From Bacteroidota bacterium (GTDB taxonomy: Bacteria > Bacteroidota > Bacteroidia > Chitinophagales > Saprospiraceae): DNA of 64,000 nucleotides. How positions within the stretch are numbered: the stretch's first letter is position 1; each line of letters opens with the position of its first letter. The stretch spans positions 62,001 through 126,000 of the forward strand of contig JAIUPL010000014.1 in NCBI GenBank assembly GCA_020160935.1, read 5' to 3'. Both the position numbers and the translations under genes were made by a program. This document shows positions 25,672-34,334 of the stretch, one piece after another. Under the pieces are notes generated by a model. The model did not search any database and was not told the DNA's origin. It saw only the letters and a list, made by a program, of their open reading frames with translations.

Positions 25672-28600
25672 TTATTGAAGAGTGGAGAGGATGGCTTTGA
25701 AGCGGTCTTCGCCGATGCGTTGGAGGATGGCGTTAAGATAACCTTCTGCATTCTTGATTGCAGGTGAGCCGATTTTTTGGAAAATCTGGTAGGCGGAGCG
25801 GAGGAGCGGGATGGCTTCATCATAGCGGTTTTGCTCAAAAAGCATGGCACCGATGTTTAATTGATTTTCTGCCACACCATTAATATCGCCTATTTGCTGC
25901 CTAATGGCTAAGGATTGTTCCAAATAGCCCAACGCAGTGTCATAGTCCCCTCTTACCTTATGTATCTGGCTGATGTTATTCAACGTCACGCCCTCCCCCT
26001 GACGGTCGCCGATTTGCTGCTGAATGGCTAAGGATTGTTCCAAATAGCCCAACGCAGTGTCATACTGCCCCACAGAATGTAACATCATACCATTGTAATT
26101 CAATGCATCTGCATTGGTTTTATCATCAATATTTCGCTCTAAAACCGCCTGATTCAATTCAAAAGCCTGCGGGTACATCCCGATCAACTGACAGTGCCCC
26201 TGTAATCGAAAAGACGTCCTTGCAAATCCCTCCCATGCCTCTGCCTCTTCGTAATACGCTTTCGCCAGTAAATCGTCGCCTACAGTAAACTGATTTTCAA
26301 AATATTCCCCCGCCTTCAGCGCCCACACTTTTCTCTTTTCATCCGGCACCACATGCCTGCCCATCCACTCGCGCGTCAGTCGATGCACCTCAAAACGGCC
26401 GTCTTTTTCCAGAAAACACAAGGACCAGTCCTGCAAGGCCTGCAACACCGGCATCAATGCCGCTTCGGGCTGCCCGCTCACAGCGGCTAAAGCAGCCGGC
26501 GGGGTGCGGGAAATGAACACCGACACCAGCTGGAAAATCTGCTGCTCCGGTTCTGTCAGGCGCTCGTACACCTTTGCCAGCAGCAGGTTTTCGAACACTT
26601 TCTCTTCTGATTTTGCCACCTGCTGCCAGGAGAAGGTCTTGTCTTTTTTCAGCAGGGCTTCGAGGTATTCGTAGCCGCGCGGGTGCCCGTCGAGGCGTTT
26701 GTACACATCGTCGCGGTCTTTCAGATCGATCTTTCGCAGCACTTCGGAGTAATTGAGCAGGCGATATTGCTCGGCGTAGCCCATTTTGTCCAAAGGCAGG
26801 TGCATGACCACATCCGCCAGGTCATCTATTTTGTAGCGGGTGGTGAACAGGATATGGCAGTTTTTAGGGGTATTTTCACACAAATACTTCAAAAATGAGC
26901 CGAGTAGGTCGCTGGCAATTTTCTGGTGGTATTGCCCTTCCTCGTCGGTCTGCACGTCTTCCACATTGTCGAAAATCAGGATGGTTTTGCGTCCGCGCAG
27001 GTAGTTGTCCAGCAGTACCTGCAGTTTGTCCAGCACTTCCACTTGCGGGTTGTCGAGTATTTCCTGCGTTTGGGCTGCCAGCGCGGGGTTGACCTGCTCG
27101 AAGCGTTTTTGCAGTGTTTGCAGAATATGCGCTTCGTTGATCTGGTTGCCATTCCGGAAAATAACGATCTGGTGGCTATGGTTGTCGTAGTTGTGGGCAA
27201 AGGCTTCCGCCAGGGTTGTTTTGCCCAGGCCGCCCAGTCCGTGCAGGCAAACGTGTTTGTCCGCCCGAAATGCCTGCCGCATCTGTATCAGGTAGCGTTT
27301 GCGGCCGATAAATCCCTCGCCGATGAGCCGCGATTTGGAAGTTTTGAGAAAACTGCTTTGCGGATAAAATTGATCCGGCAAATGATAGGGCTGCGTCGGG
27401 TCGATCAGGCTGCCCATGGCCTGGTTTTGGTAAATCACCGGCGTAAACCACTCGGCGATATAGGGAACATGCGGCGCCGCTTCTCTGCGTTGTGCCACCT
27501 CCCGGTGCAGCGCTTCGCGCGCGTAGGCGAGCGAACGGGTGAGCGTCTGCGCCTGCGCGAGGCGGGTGTACAGTTCGGTGGTGAACACCTTGGCGCCTTC
27601 GTCCGTCACCGCAAAGCGCATAGCCACAATGGCCGGCACGCCGAACGTGGCCGCTTGCTCGGTTACGCCGCCTTCCTGCCCCGCCATGGCCGTTTCGCAG
27701 GCACTCAGAATCAGGAGTTTGACGCACTGGTGCCCGCGCAGGCATTCGCCCAGGGCCGCGCCGGATACCTGTTCCTCGTCGCCGTCTTCGTTTTCAAAAT
27801 ACAAAACGCCCTTTTTTTCACCGGCATGGTAAGCGCCGTGCCCGCTGATGTGAACGATGTCGTGCTGGCGAGCGCTCAGGGCTTTGTCGAGTTCTTCGAG
27901 CGAGGCGTTTTCCAGAAATTCGATGGCAATTTTTGGTTTGCTGTCGCCGGTGGCTTCCAGCGCGCCGATGGACTGGATCAGGCGCGTTTGTTCTTCCTCA
28001 ATTTGCAGCATTTTTCCGCGCTCGTCGAGGTCTTCGGGCAGGGCGGTGATAAACAGCATTTTCAGCGGGGCGGCTGTTGCGAGGTCGCCTTGCATATTAA
28101 AGGCTTCCAGCGACCCGACTTTTGTGCGCACCAGGCCGAAATTGCTGGCTGTCAGGCTCTTTTTTGCTTCTCCTAATTTGGAAGGAAACAGCAAAGGCAA
28201 GACCATTTCAAAGGGCAGGTTGATGATTTTTTCATCATTGGTGGACAACACCAGCAGCAGTTCCTCGATCCGTTTGGATTCCAGTAAATGAATGAAATCC
28301 GCGCATACCTGCCCGATATCGCCGGAAAAAAAGGCGTCGTACAGTTGCTGCGACAAGCGGTTTTCAAAAGCAATGATGCTCGAAGGGTTCCAGGTTTGCT
28401 CGCCTTTCAGCCGCATGGGGCTGTCGCTGCCGCGGCGGAAAGCCTGAAATTCCATCAGGTCGTCGAACAACCCGGCAGGTATGTTGACGGCTACGGCATG
28501 TTGCAGGAGGGGTTCTCCGGAAGTGCCCAGTTTTGATGCGCCATCGTGCCTGGATTTTATGTGCATATTCAGGCTGTATATGCCGCCTTCTGCGGGTTCG

Positions 28601-28737
28601 ATGCGCAGGAATAGAATGCTGTGTTGCAGCGCTTTTTCAACGAGGTAGTAATTGTCACCAATATGGACGTCGCCGCCGGCAGTGATGTTGCCGTAGTTGA
28701 TATTTTTTTGGGAAGGGGAATCGGGTGTATTTTTCAA
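25672..28737 (-). CDS. CHAT protease-NB-ARC (STAND) ATPase-TPR protein
   Basis: 1021 residues. Residues 13-30 hold a short beta-roll motif (NITAGGDVHIGDNYY), the same as the repeats in the caspase protein. A CHAT (caspase-like) domain spans ~150-435 with catalytic HisGly in HISGHGAYH (H300) and Cys in LILSACETA (C347). The NB-ARC/STAND ATPase follows, with Walker A GLGGLGKTT (500-508), Walker B TILIFDN (D590) and a sensor segment FTTRYK. A winged-helix region (~720-800) leads to TPRs (~815-1000). Two 40-residue TPR units (891-930, 931-970) share an identical 42-bp DNA stretch, a sign of recent duplication. It is the first gene of the operon with patatin and caspase. Predicted role: sensor via TPR, switch via NB-ARC, protease output via CHAT. 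Confidence 0.92.
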   Translation of the reverse strand: MKNTPDSPSQKNINYGNITAGGDVHIGDNYYLVEKALQHSILFLRIEPAEGGIYSLNMHIKSRHDGASKLGTSGEPLLQHAVAVNIPAGLFDDLMEFQAFRRGSDSPMRLKGEQTWNPSSIIAFENRLSQQLYDAFFSGDIGQVCADFIHLLESKRIEELLLVLSTNDEKIINLPFEMVLPLLFPSKLGEAKKSLTASNFGLVRTKVGSLEAFNMQGDLATAAPLKMLFITALPEDLDERGKMLQIEEEQTRLIQSIGALEATGDSKPKIAIEFLENASLEELDKALSARQHDIVHISGHGAYHAGEKKGVLYFENEDGDEEQVSGAALGECLRGHQCVKLLILSACETAMAGQEGGVTEQAATFGVPAIVAMRFAVTDEGAKVFTTELYTRLAQAQTLTRSLAYAREALHREVAQRREAAPHVPYIAEWFTPVIYQNQAMGSLIDPTQPYHLPDQFYPQSSFLKTSKSRLIGEGFIGRKRYLIQMRQAFRADKHVCLHGLGGLGKTTLAEAFAHNYDNHSHQIVIFRNGNQINEAHILQTLQKRFEQVNPALAAQTQEILDNPQVEVLDKLQVLLDNYLRGRKTILIFDNVEDVQTDEEGQYHQKIASDLLGSFLKYLCENTPKNCHILFTTRYKIDDLADVVMHLPLDKMGYAEQYRLLNYSEVLRKIDLKDRDDVYKRLDGHPRGYEYLEALLKKDKTFSWQQVAKSEEKVFENLLLAKVYERLTEPEQQIFQLVSVFISRTPPAALAAVSGQPEAALMPVLQALQDWSLCFLEKDGRFEVHRLTREWMGRHVVPDEKRKVWALKAGEYFENQFTVGDDLLAKAYYEEAEAWEGFARTSFRLQGHCQLIGMYPQAFELNQAVLERNIDDKTNADALNYNGMMLHSVGQYDTALGYLEQSLAIQQQIGDRQGEGVTLNNISQIHKVRGDYDTALGYLEQSLAIRQQIGDINGVAENQLNIGAMLFEQNRYDEAIPLLRSAYQIFQKIGSPAIKNAEGYLNAILQRIGEDRFKAILSTLQ

Positions 28738-28821
28738 TATACTGTATTTCTTTTATTTCATTCAATTACAATGAATTACGCTCCCTTTCAATAATATCTA
28801 CACGATCTATTTACCTCAAAT

Positions 28822-28928
28822 AAAAATCCCTTTCCCCCACCGCCATGCAGTCTGGGAAAGGGACTTCCGTCAATCAAAAAAGCCGCTCATAAGTCATAGG
28901 GAGTTTACAGGTCGCTAAAATAGCGGCT
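28822..28928 (-). terminator. Two tandem intrinsic terminators of carB
   Basis: Reading the minus strand from carB, a first hairpin (arms 28922-28928 and 28881-28887, AGCCGCT/AGCGGCT) is followed by a T run. A second hairpin (arms 28854-28862 and 28828-28836, 9 bp CCCTTTCCC/GGGAAAGGG) is followed by ATTTTTATTT. Both insulate the conflict operon from carB. No -7 box could be identified for the conflict operon in 28738-28820. Confidence 0.8.
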
Positions 28929-28960
28929 CTACCCCAGACTACCAAATATTTTTCTCTGCG

Positions 28961-31795
28961 TCAGTTATACAAATACATACTCCGATTCCTTTCCAACTCC
29001 CTGAAATACGGGTCTTTCAAATCCTTGATAAAGTAAATCGCCTCGCCCGTGCTCTTCATTTCCGGCCCGAGTCGTTTGTCTACATGCTGGAATTTTTCGA
29101 AGGAGAACACCGGAATTTTGATTGCATAGCCATCCATGCGGTTGATCATCTCGAAATCTTTCAGTTTGTGCGTACCCAGCATGATTTTAGTGGCAATGTT
29201 GAGGTACGGCACCCCATAGGCTTTGGCGATAAACGGCGTGGTGCGCGAAGCGCGCGGGTTGGCTTCGATGACGTATACCTGGTCGTTTTTGATTGCAAAC
29301 TGAATATTGATCAACCCTTTGATATTCAAGGCTCTGGCGATGCGTTCGGCGTATTCGCACATGCTCTGGATCACGATAGGTCCGAGCGAGTACGGCGGCA
29401 ACACGGCCGAAGAGTCGCCCGAGTGGATACCGGCCGGCTCGATGTGCTCCATGATGCCCATGATGTGGATGTCGTCGCCATCGAAAATGGCGTCGATTTC
29501 GGCTTCCTTGGCGCGTTCGAGGAACTGGTCGATGAGGACTTTGTTGTCGGGCAGGTGTTTGAAGATGGACAGCACCTGACGCTCCAATTCGTTGTCATTG
29601 ATCACAATTTTCATGCGCTGACCACCGAGCACGTACGAAGGGCGCACCAGTAGCGGGTACGGTATCTGGCGGGCCACATCGAGCGCGGCGTCCACGTCGT
29701 GGGCGACGCCGTATTTAGGATACGGGATGTCGAGTTCCTTGAGCAGGTCAGAGAAGCGGCCGCGGTCTTCGGCAATGTCCATGTTGTCGAAACTGGTGCC
29801 GATGATGTTCCAGCCTTTTTTGTGCAGGTCTTCGGCGAGTTTGAGGGCCGTCTGGCCGCCGAGTTGCACGATGACGCCGTCGGGTTTTTCGTGTTCGAGG
29901 ATTTCTTCGAGGTGCTCCCAGTACACAGGTTCGAAGTAGAGTTTATCAGCAATGTCGAAATCGGTGGATACCGTTTCGGGGTTACAGTTTACCATAATCG
30001 CCTCATAACCAACCTCTTTGGCAGCCAGCACGCCGTGTACGCAGCAGTAGTCGAACTCAATGCCCTGGCCGATGCGGTTGGGGCCGGAGCCCAGCACCAC
30101 TACTTTCTTTTTGTCGGTGACGATGCTTTCGTTGCGGTCGTCGAAGGTCGAGTAGAAATAGTTCGTTTTGCTCTCGAACTCGGCGGCGCAGGTGTCTACC
30201 ATTTTATACACCCGGCGGATGTCGCGGCGTTTGCGCTCCTGGGTCACAAATTTCTCGTCGATGCGCAGCAACCAGGCGATTTGCGCGTCGGAGTAACCGT
30301 TCTTTTTGAGTTCGATAAAGAAATCGGTCGGGATGTCCTCCGGCACGTTGTAGCGCAGGAGTTGTTCCTCCATTTTCACGAGGTTTTTGATCTGGCCGAT
30401 AAACCAGGAGTCGATGCCCGTAAATTTCTGAACGGTTTTGGATGGGATGCCGAGGCGCAGGGCGTCTTTCACGCGGTAAATGCGGTCGTCGCTCACCTTT
30501 TCAAGGCGTTCGAGGATGTCGTCGGTGCGCAGCCATTCCTTTTTGTCGGCGCCCAGGCCCGTGCGGTTGTTTTCCTGGCTCTGACAGGCTTTTTGCAGCG
30601 CTTCGTTGAACGAGCGGCCGATCGCCATCACCTCGCCTACCGATTTCATTTGCAGGCCGAGGCGGTGGTCGGCGCCGTGGAATTTATCGAAGTTCCAGCG
30701 CGGCATTTTCACGATCACATAGTCGAGCGTGGGTTCGAAGTAAGCCGAAGTGGTTTTGGTGATCTGGTTTTTCAGTTCGTCGAGCGTGTAGCCTATGGCG
30801 AGTTTGGCAGCAATTTTTGCAATGGGATACCCCGTGGCCTTGGAGGCCAGAGCCGAGGAACGCGACACACGCGGATTTACTTCAATGGCAATAAGTTGTT
30901 CGTTTTCAGGGTTTTGTGCAAACTGAACATTGCAACCTCCGGCAAAATTGCCCAGGGCGCGCATGATCTTGATGGCCTGGTTGCGCATGTCCTGATACGC
31001 CGTGTCGGAGAGCGTCATGGCCGGCGCCACAGTGATGCTGTCGCCTGTGTGGATACCCATGGGGTCGAGGTTTTCCACGGTGCAGATGATGACGACGTTG
31101 TCGAGTTTGTCGCGCAACAGTTCCAGTTCAAATTCTTTCCAGCCCAGTACGGCTTTTTCTACCAGCACCTCGTGGGTTGGAGAAGCGTTGAGGCCGTTTT
31201 TCAGGGCCTCGTCGAAATCGTCTTCGCGCATACAGAAGCCGCCGCCTGTGCCTCCGAGCGTGTACGACGGACGAATAACAAGCGGGAAACCAATCTTTTG
31301 CGCGGCTTCCTTGCCCTCCAGATAGGAGTTGGCGATATACGAGGGCGCTACGGACAGCCCGAGGTCGACCACGAGTTTTTTGAATGCCTCGCGGTTTTCG
31401 GTGGTTTCGATGGCTGCCGTGTCTACCCCGATCATGCGGCAGTTGTATTGCTCCCAGATGCCCATTTTTTCGCATTCGATGGCGAGGTTGAGCGCTGTTT
31501 GGCCGCCCATGGTGGGCAATACGGCATCGAGCGTGGGCAGGCTGGGGTCTTCCTGGTGCATTTTCAAAATAGCCTCAATACTTTCCGGCGTGAGCGGCTT
31601 CAGGTAAATATAATCAGCCGTCACCGGGTCGGTCATGATGGTGGCGGGGTTGGAATTGATGAGCGCCACTTTAATGCCTTCTTCCCGAAGTGAACGGCTG
31701 GCTTGTGAGCCGGAATAGTCGAATTCGCAGGCCTGACCGATAATGATGGGGCCGGAGCCAATGATGAGGATAGATTGAATGGAATTATCTTTCAC
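28961..31795 (-). CDS. carB: Carbamoyl-phosphate synthase large subunit without MGS domain
   Basis: 944 residues. It makes carbamoyl phosphate from bicarbonate, ATP and glutamine-derived ammonia (with CarA), for pyrimidine and arginine synthesis. The N-terminal half begins with the ATP-grasp/pre-ATP-grasp motif [21 protein letters not shown]. The second half repeats it ([21 protein letters not shown]), with [12 protein letters not shown] and [11 protein letters not shown] phosphate loops. Typical CarB is ~1070 residues; this one ends at YLYN shortly after the second ATP-grasp domain, so the C-terminal methylglyoxal-synthase-like allosteric domain is absent, as I recall for many Bacteroidota. 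carA is not in the window. A long same-length frame on the opposite strand is a shadow. Confidence 0.97.
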   Translation of the reverse strand: MKDNSIQSILIIGSGPIIIGQACEFDYSGSQASRSLREEGIKVALINSNPATIMTDPVTADYIYLKPLTPESIEAILKMHQEDPSLPTLDAVLPTMGGQTALNLAIECEKMGIWEQYNCRMIGVDTAAIETTENREAFKKLVVDLGLSVAPSYIANSYLEGKEAAQKIGFPLVIRPSYTLGGTGGGFCMREDDFDEALKNGLNASPTHEVLVEKAVLGWKEFELELLRDKLDNVVIICTVENLDPMGIHTGDSITVAPAMTLSDTAYQDMRNQAIKIMRALGNFAGGCNVQFAQNPENEQLIAIEVNPRVSRSSALASKATGYPIAKIAAKLAIGYTLDELKNQITKTTSAYFEPTLDYVIVKMPRWNFDKFHGADHRLGLQMKSVGEVMAIGRSFNEALQKACQSQENNRTGLGADKKEWLRTDDILERLEKVSDDRIYRVKDALRLGIPSKTVQKFTGIDSWFIGQIKNLVKMEEQLLRYNVPEDIPTDFFIELKKNGYSDAQIAWLLRIDEKFVTQERKRRDIRRVYKMVDTCAAEFESKTNYFYSTFDDRNESIVTDKKKVVVLGSGPNRIGQGIEFDYCCVHGVLAAKEVGYEAIMVNCNPETVSTDFDIADKLYFEPVYWEHLEEILEHEKPDGVIVQLGGQTALKLAEDLHKKGWNIIGTSFDNMDIAEDRGRFSDLLKELDIPYPKYGVAHDVDAALDVARQIPYPLLVRPSYVLGGQRMKIVINDNELERQVLSIFKHLPDNKVLIDQFLERAKEAEIDAIFDGDDIHIMGIMEHIEPAGIHSGDSSAVLPPYSLGPIVIQSMCEYAERIARALNIKGLINIQFAIKNDQVYVIEANPRASRTTPFIAKAYGVPYLNIATKIMLGTHKLKDFEMINRMDGYAIKIPVFSFEKFQHVDKRLGPEMKSTGEAIYFIKDLKDPYFRELERNRSMYLYN

Positions 31796-31876
31796 GCGGA
31801 AATCAGAGAGTGAGAGGGTGAGAGAGTGAGAAGTGAGAGAACGTTATGTCCTCTGCAACCCTGTCGGATTGGGGGC

Positions 31877-31918
31877 AAAAAAATGCCGGAAACAGGCGCA
31901 TGGCCCCATTTCCGGCAT
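31877..31918 (-). terminator. Intrinsic terminator or attenuator before carB
   Basis: On the minus strand a 10-bp perfect stem (ATGCCGGAAA/TTTCCGGCAT, arms 31909-31918 and 31883-31892) is followed by seven T. It ends transcription of the sigma-flippase operon. Because a promoter-like box (31965-31972) lies upstream of it, it could also attenuate carB. Confidence 0.8.
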
Positions 31919-31964
31919 GTCCGAATACAAAAAACCTGTTGAGTCGTTTTTTCATATCGGGACG

Positions 31965-31972
31965 CAAAGGTA
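31965..31972 (-). promoter_or_regulatory. Predicted -7 box for carB
   Basis: The minus strand reads TACCTTTG, matching TAnnTTTG, 170 nt before carB. If real, the terminator at 31877-31918 lies in the carB leader. Confidence 0.35.
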
Positions 31973-32059
31973 AAAGGGTGTGCCGGGAAAAAAGAGGAGA
32001 TGCGGGATTTTTTTTGAAAATGTTACAGCGGAGCAGTACCCTCTCACTCTCTCACTCTC

Positions 32060-33040
32060 TCACTCTCTCACCCTCTCACCCTCTCTCACACCTCTCCAAA
32101 ACACCAGCAGTCCAAATAAAATCCAGCACACCTGCCGCGCCCGGCGGATCAGCGACACGGTGAGCCATAAATCGTCACTGCCCGATGCCACAATTTTGTC
32201 GAGCATCACCTTGTTGGCAAATTCTTCCACCCCAATCTGGCCTGGAATAAAACCGGCAGCGGCTTTGTAGAAGGCTACGCCGGTGTTGATAGCAACGGCC
32301 TGAACTGCTTGGATGTCGGCGCCCAGAAAATGCAGCATCAACCACAGTTCCATCGAATCGATCACCCAATACAGCACAAAAAACAGCATAGCCAGTAAAA
32401 ACGCCTGCGGGTTGTTGCGAATCGAGGTATTCCATTCCTGCCAGCCTTGTTCCAGTTGAGCCATGAAATGAGCCAGTCGCTCTGCCCATTTGCGTTTTTG
32501 TGTGCGTTGTTGCAGCCATTCCAGAAAAAAACGACGGCGCCGAATCAGCAGCACCAGCCCCGTCAGACCTGCGAGCCAGGGCCACGCGCCGGCCATCGTA
32601 TCGGGTAGTTGAAATGAAAACATCGAACTTCCAATACTTGAAACGAAGAACAAAAGCACTTGTGCCAACACCATCCCTGTGCGGGAAACAAATGCGGCAG
32701 CGATCAGGGTAGCCGGATTGATCCCTTTCTGTTGCAGCAAAATGATTTTCACAGCCTCTCCGCCGACTGCGCTGGTGGGCTGAATAAAACTCACTGCTTC
32801 TCCTGCCTGACGAATCAGGAATAAACTCTTGACAGACAGCACCTTACCAGGTTCGCCCATGCAATATCGCCAGCCCAGGGTGGCACAGGTATATCCCACG
32901 GCGGTAATGAGCAAAAGCCATAAAAAACGGAAGCCCAACTGTTGAAGAGAGGCAAAGGCTTTCTGCCAGTCGAGGTTGCGAATAAAGAACCCGAATAGCA
33001 GCAACACTAATATCAAAAGCAAGAGGCGCTGGCGACTCAT
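32060..33040 (-). CDS. Flippase-like transmembrane protein (LPG synthase TM/UPF0104 type)
   Basis: 326 residues with about eight hydrophobic helices spread over the length (LLLLILVLLLFGFFI, FLWLLLITAVGYTCATLGW, FLLAMLFFVLYWVIDSMELWL). The glutamate-containing segments GEAVSFIQPTSAVGGEAVK and FIPGQIGVEEFANK are typical of the lysylphosphatidylglycerol-synthetase N-terminal/UPF0104 family. Members move lipids or lipid-linked molecules across the inner membrane. The last residues (GVREGERVRE) are encoded by the GAGAGTG repeat array, so the C-terminus has been rewritten by the repeat. It is the last gene of the sigma-FecR-STN operon, starting 2 bp after the STN protein's stop. Confidence 0.88.
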   Translation of the reverse strand: MSRQRLLLLILVLLLFGFFIRNLDWQKAFASLQQLGFRFLWLLLITAVGYTCATLGWRYCMGEPGKVLSVKSLFLIRQAGEAVSFIQPTSAVGGEAVKIILLQQKGINPATLIAAAFVSRTGMVLAQVLLFFVSSIGSSMFSFQLPDTMAGAWPWLAGLTGLVLLIRRRRFFLEWLQQRTQKRKWAERLAHFMAQLEQGWQEWNTSIRNNPQAFLLAMLFFVLYWVIDSMELWLMLHFLGADIQAVQAVAINTGVAFYKAAAGFIPGQIGVEEFANKVMLDKIVASGSDDLWLTVSLIRRARQVCWILFGLLVFWRGVREGERVRE

Positions 33041-33042
33041 AT

Positions 33043-34326
33043 TTACCAGTTGAAAAACGGCGTTACCCGCCGCCCCGAGCGATTAATCAGGCCGATTTGC
33101 AGGCCCTCTACTTCTTTGGCAGAGTTGATCAGGCCGATTTGCAGGCCGCGTACCTTTTTGGCGTGGTTAACAATACCCGCCACCTGAATGCCGGTGATTG
33201 TGTCGGCCCGATTGACGATGCCCGCGATCTGGCTGCCTTCCACTTCGGGAACAAAATTGTATATGCCACCTACCTGCAACAACATTTTGCCGCTGCGAGT
33301 ATGGTTGCCAATGCCGCCGATCTGAGAGGCTACACCTTCGGCGTGGCGATTGAAATTGACAATTCCGGCGATTTGCATACCCGCCAGCGTATCGCCGCAG
33401 TGGTTGTAAATGCCGCCCACCTGCACACCGTTCTGGTTGCCGTGGAGTTCGTTGAAAATACCGGCGATTTGTACGCCCTGGACTTCTTTGCGCGTGAAGT
33501 TGGCCAGTCCGGCGATTTCCAGCCTTCTGTTGGCCAGTGATGTACCGGCAAGCACGTTGAACGACCAGTCGTTGACCACCTTGGCGCTCAGCGTGTGGTT
33601 GGTGCCCAAAACGGGCAGGAATGACACCTGGTATCGTCGGTGCAGGGAGTCGGCCACATTCACGGCGTTCCATTTTTCGAGGGTGGCTTTGAAAAAACGT
33701 TCGGCTTTGGTAGCCGCTATTTGCAGACTTTCCTCCAGCGTCATGGTGCGGCGAACAGGCGTGACGGTATTTACCTTTAAATCAATCTTCTGGAATCGCG
33801 GCGTCTGACTCGAAACGGTAAATATGGTGTCGCGGTAGTCGAGGCGCGCCACCACCACTTCTGTTTTTTTGCGCACCTTCAGTTCGTAGTAGCCGTTGGA
33901 GTCGGTCGTCGTGGCGCGCAATGTTTGGCGGTCGTACACCGTCGCATTGGCGAGGCGTTGACCTGTAACCGGGTCTTTTACGTAGCCGCTGAGTTGTTCG
34001 GCGGGTTTGCGGCGTTTTTTCAGGATGAGGTAGTTTCCATTGGGTTTGAATTCGTAGCCTTCACCCAGAATTTCATACAGCGCTTCGCGCACCGTCCAGT
34101 CGTTGGCAATGAGGTTGGCTTTGCGCGATGCATCGATGATGCCGGCATTGTACGACCATTCGAAACCGGCGCGTTGGGCAACTACCTGCAAAGCGTCGCG
34201 AATCGGCGTGTTTTTAAACACCAAATCCACACGCCTTTCCAGCAATTCCACCGCCCCGCCTGCCTGAACAGCCGACCACCAAATAATAACCATCCATATA
34301 TATTTCCGAGCAGCCATATTCATCAT
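33043..34326 (-). CDS. STN/carboxypeptidase-regulatory protein with surface repeats
   Basis: 427 residues. After a signal peptide come an STN domain (~30-105, secretin/TonB short N-terminal), a CarboxypepD-regulatory-like beta domain (SGYVKDPVTGQRLANATVYD, ~113-185), a linker, and ~150 residues of tandem ~20-residue repeats (VQIAGIFN, VQVGGIYN, MQIAGIVN, LQIGLIN). These resemble LA_2272-type surface repeats. STN plus a beta domain normally sits at the N-terminus of TonB receptors that talk to FecR; here the receptor barrel is replaced by the repeat domain. It starts with an ATGA overlap on the FecR stop and is followed by the flippase. Function inferred: envelope sensor or surface protein under FecIR control. 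Confidence 0.8.
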   Translation of the reverse strand: MMNMAARKYIWMVIIWWSAVQAGGAVELLERRVDLVFKNTPIRDALQVVAQRAGFEWSYNAGIIDASRKANLIANDWTVREALYEILGEGYEFKPNGNYLILKKRRKPAEQLSGYVKDPVTGQRLANATVYDRQTLRATTTDSNGYYELKVRKKTEVVVARLDYRDTIFTVSSQTPRFQKIDLKVNTVTPVRRTMTLEESLQIAATKAERFFKATLEKWNAVNVADSLHRRYQVSFLPVLGTNHTLSAKVVNDWSFNVLAGTSLANRRLEIAGLANFTRKEVQGVQIAGIFNELHGNQNGVQVGGIYNHCGDTLAGMQIAGIVNFNRHAEGVASQIGGIGNHTRSGKMLLQVGGIYNFVPEVEGSQIAGIVNRADTITGIQVAGIVNHAKKVRGLQIGLINSAKEVEGLQIGLINRSGRRVTPFFNW

Positions 34327-34334
34327 TCATCATT
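34318..34334 (-). repeat. GATGAAT units over the fecR stop / STN start junction
   Basis: Two and a half GATGAAT units (minus strand) supply both the TGA of FecR and the ATG of the STN gene. It is the same unit as at 12736-12756. Confidence 0.7.

Larger units (their letters stand above)
31805..32100. repeat. Spaced inverted repeat of GAGAGTG units flanking the flippase-carB gap
   Basis: The left array (31805-31840) and the right array (32041-32100) are made of GAGAGTGA/TCACTCTC 7-8-bp units and are complementary; the longest perfect match is 21 bp. They are ~200 nt apart, at the two ends of the 264-bp gap between minus-strand genes. The right array extends into the coding sequence of the flippase gene. 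Confidence 0.8.

Noticed and set aside
26926-28176. 416-residue open frame opposite the CHAT-NB-ARC gene
   Set aside because: The minus-strand gene has catalytic CHAT and Walker motifs; the opposite frame has none.
29699-31693. 664-residue open frame opposite carB
   Set aside because: It is the antisense shadow of carB: carB has all conserved motifs and normal codon use. The shadow has repetitive, hydrophobic-rich composition without motifs or its own start context.
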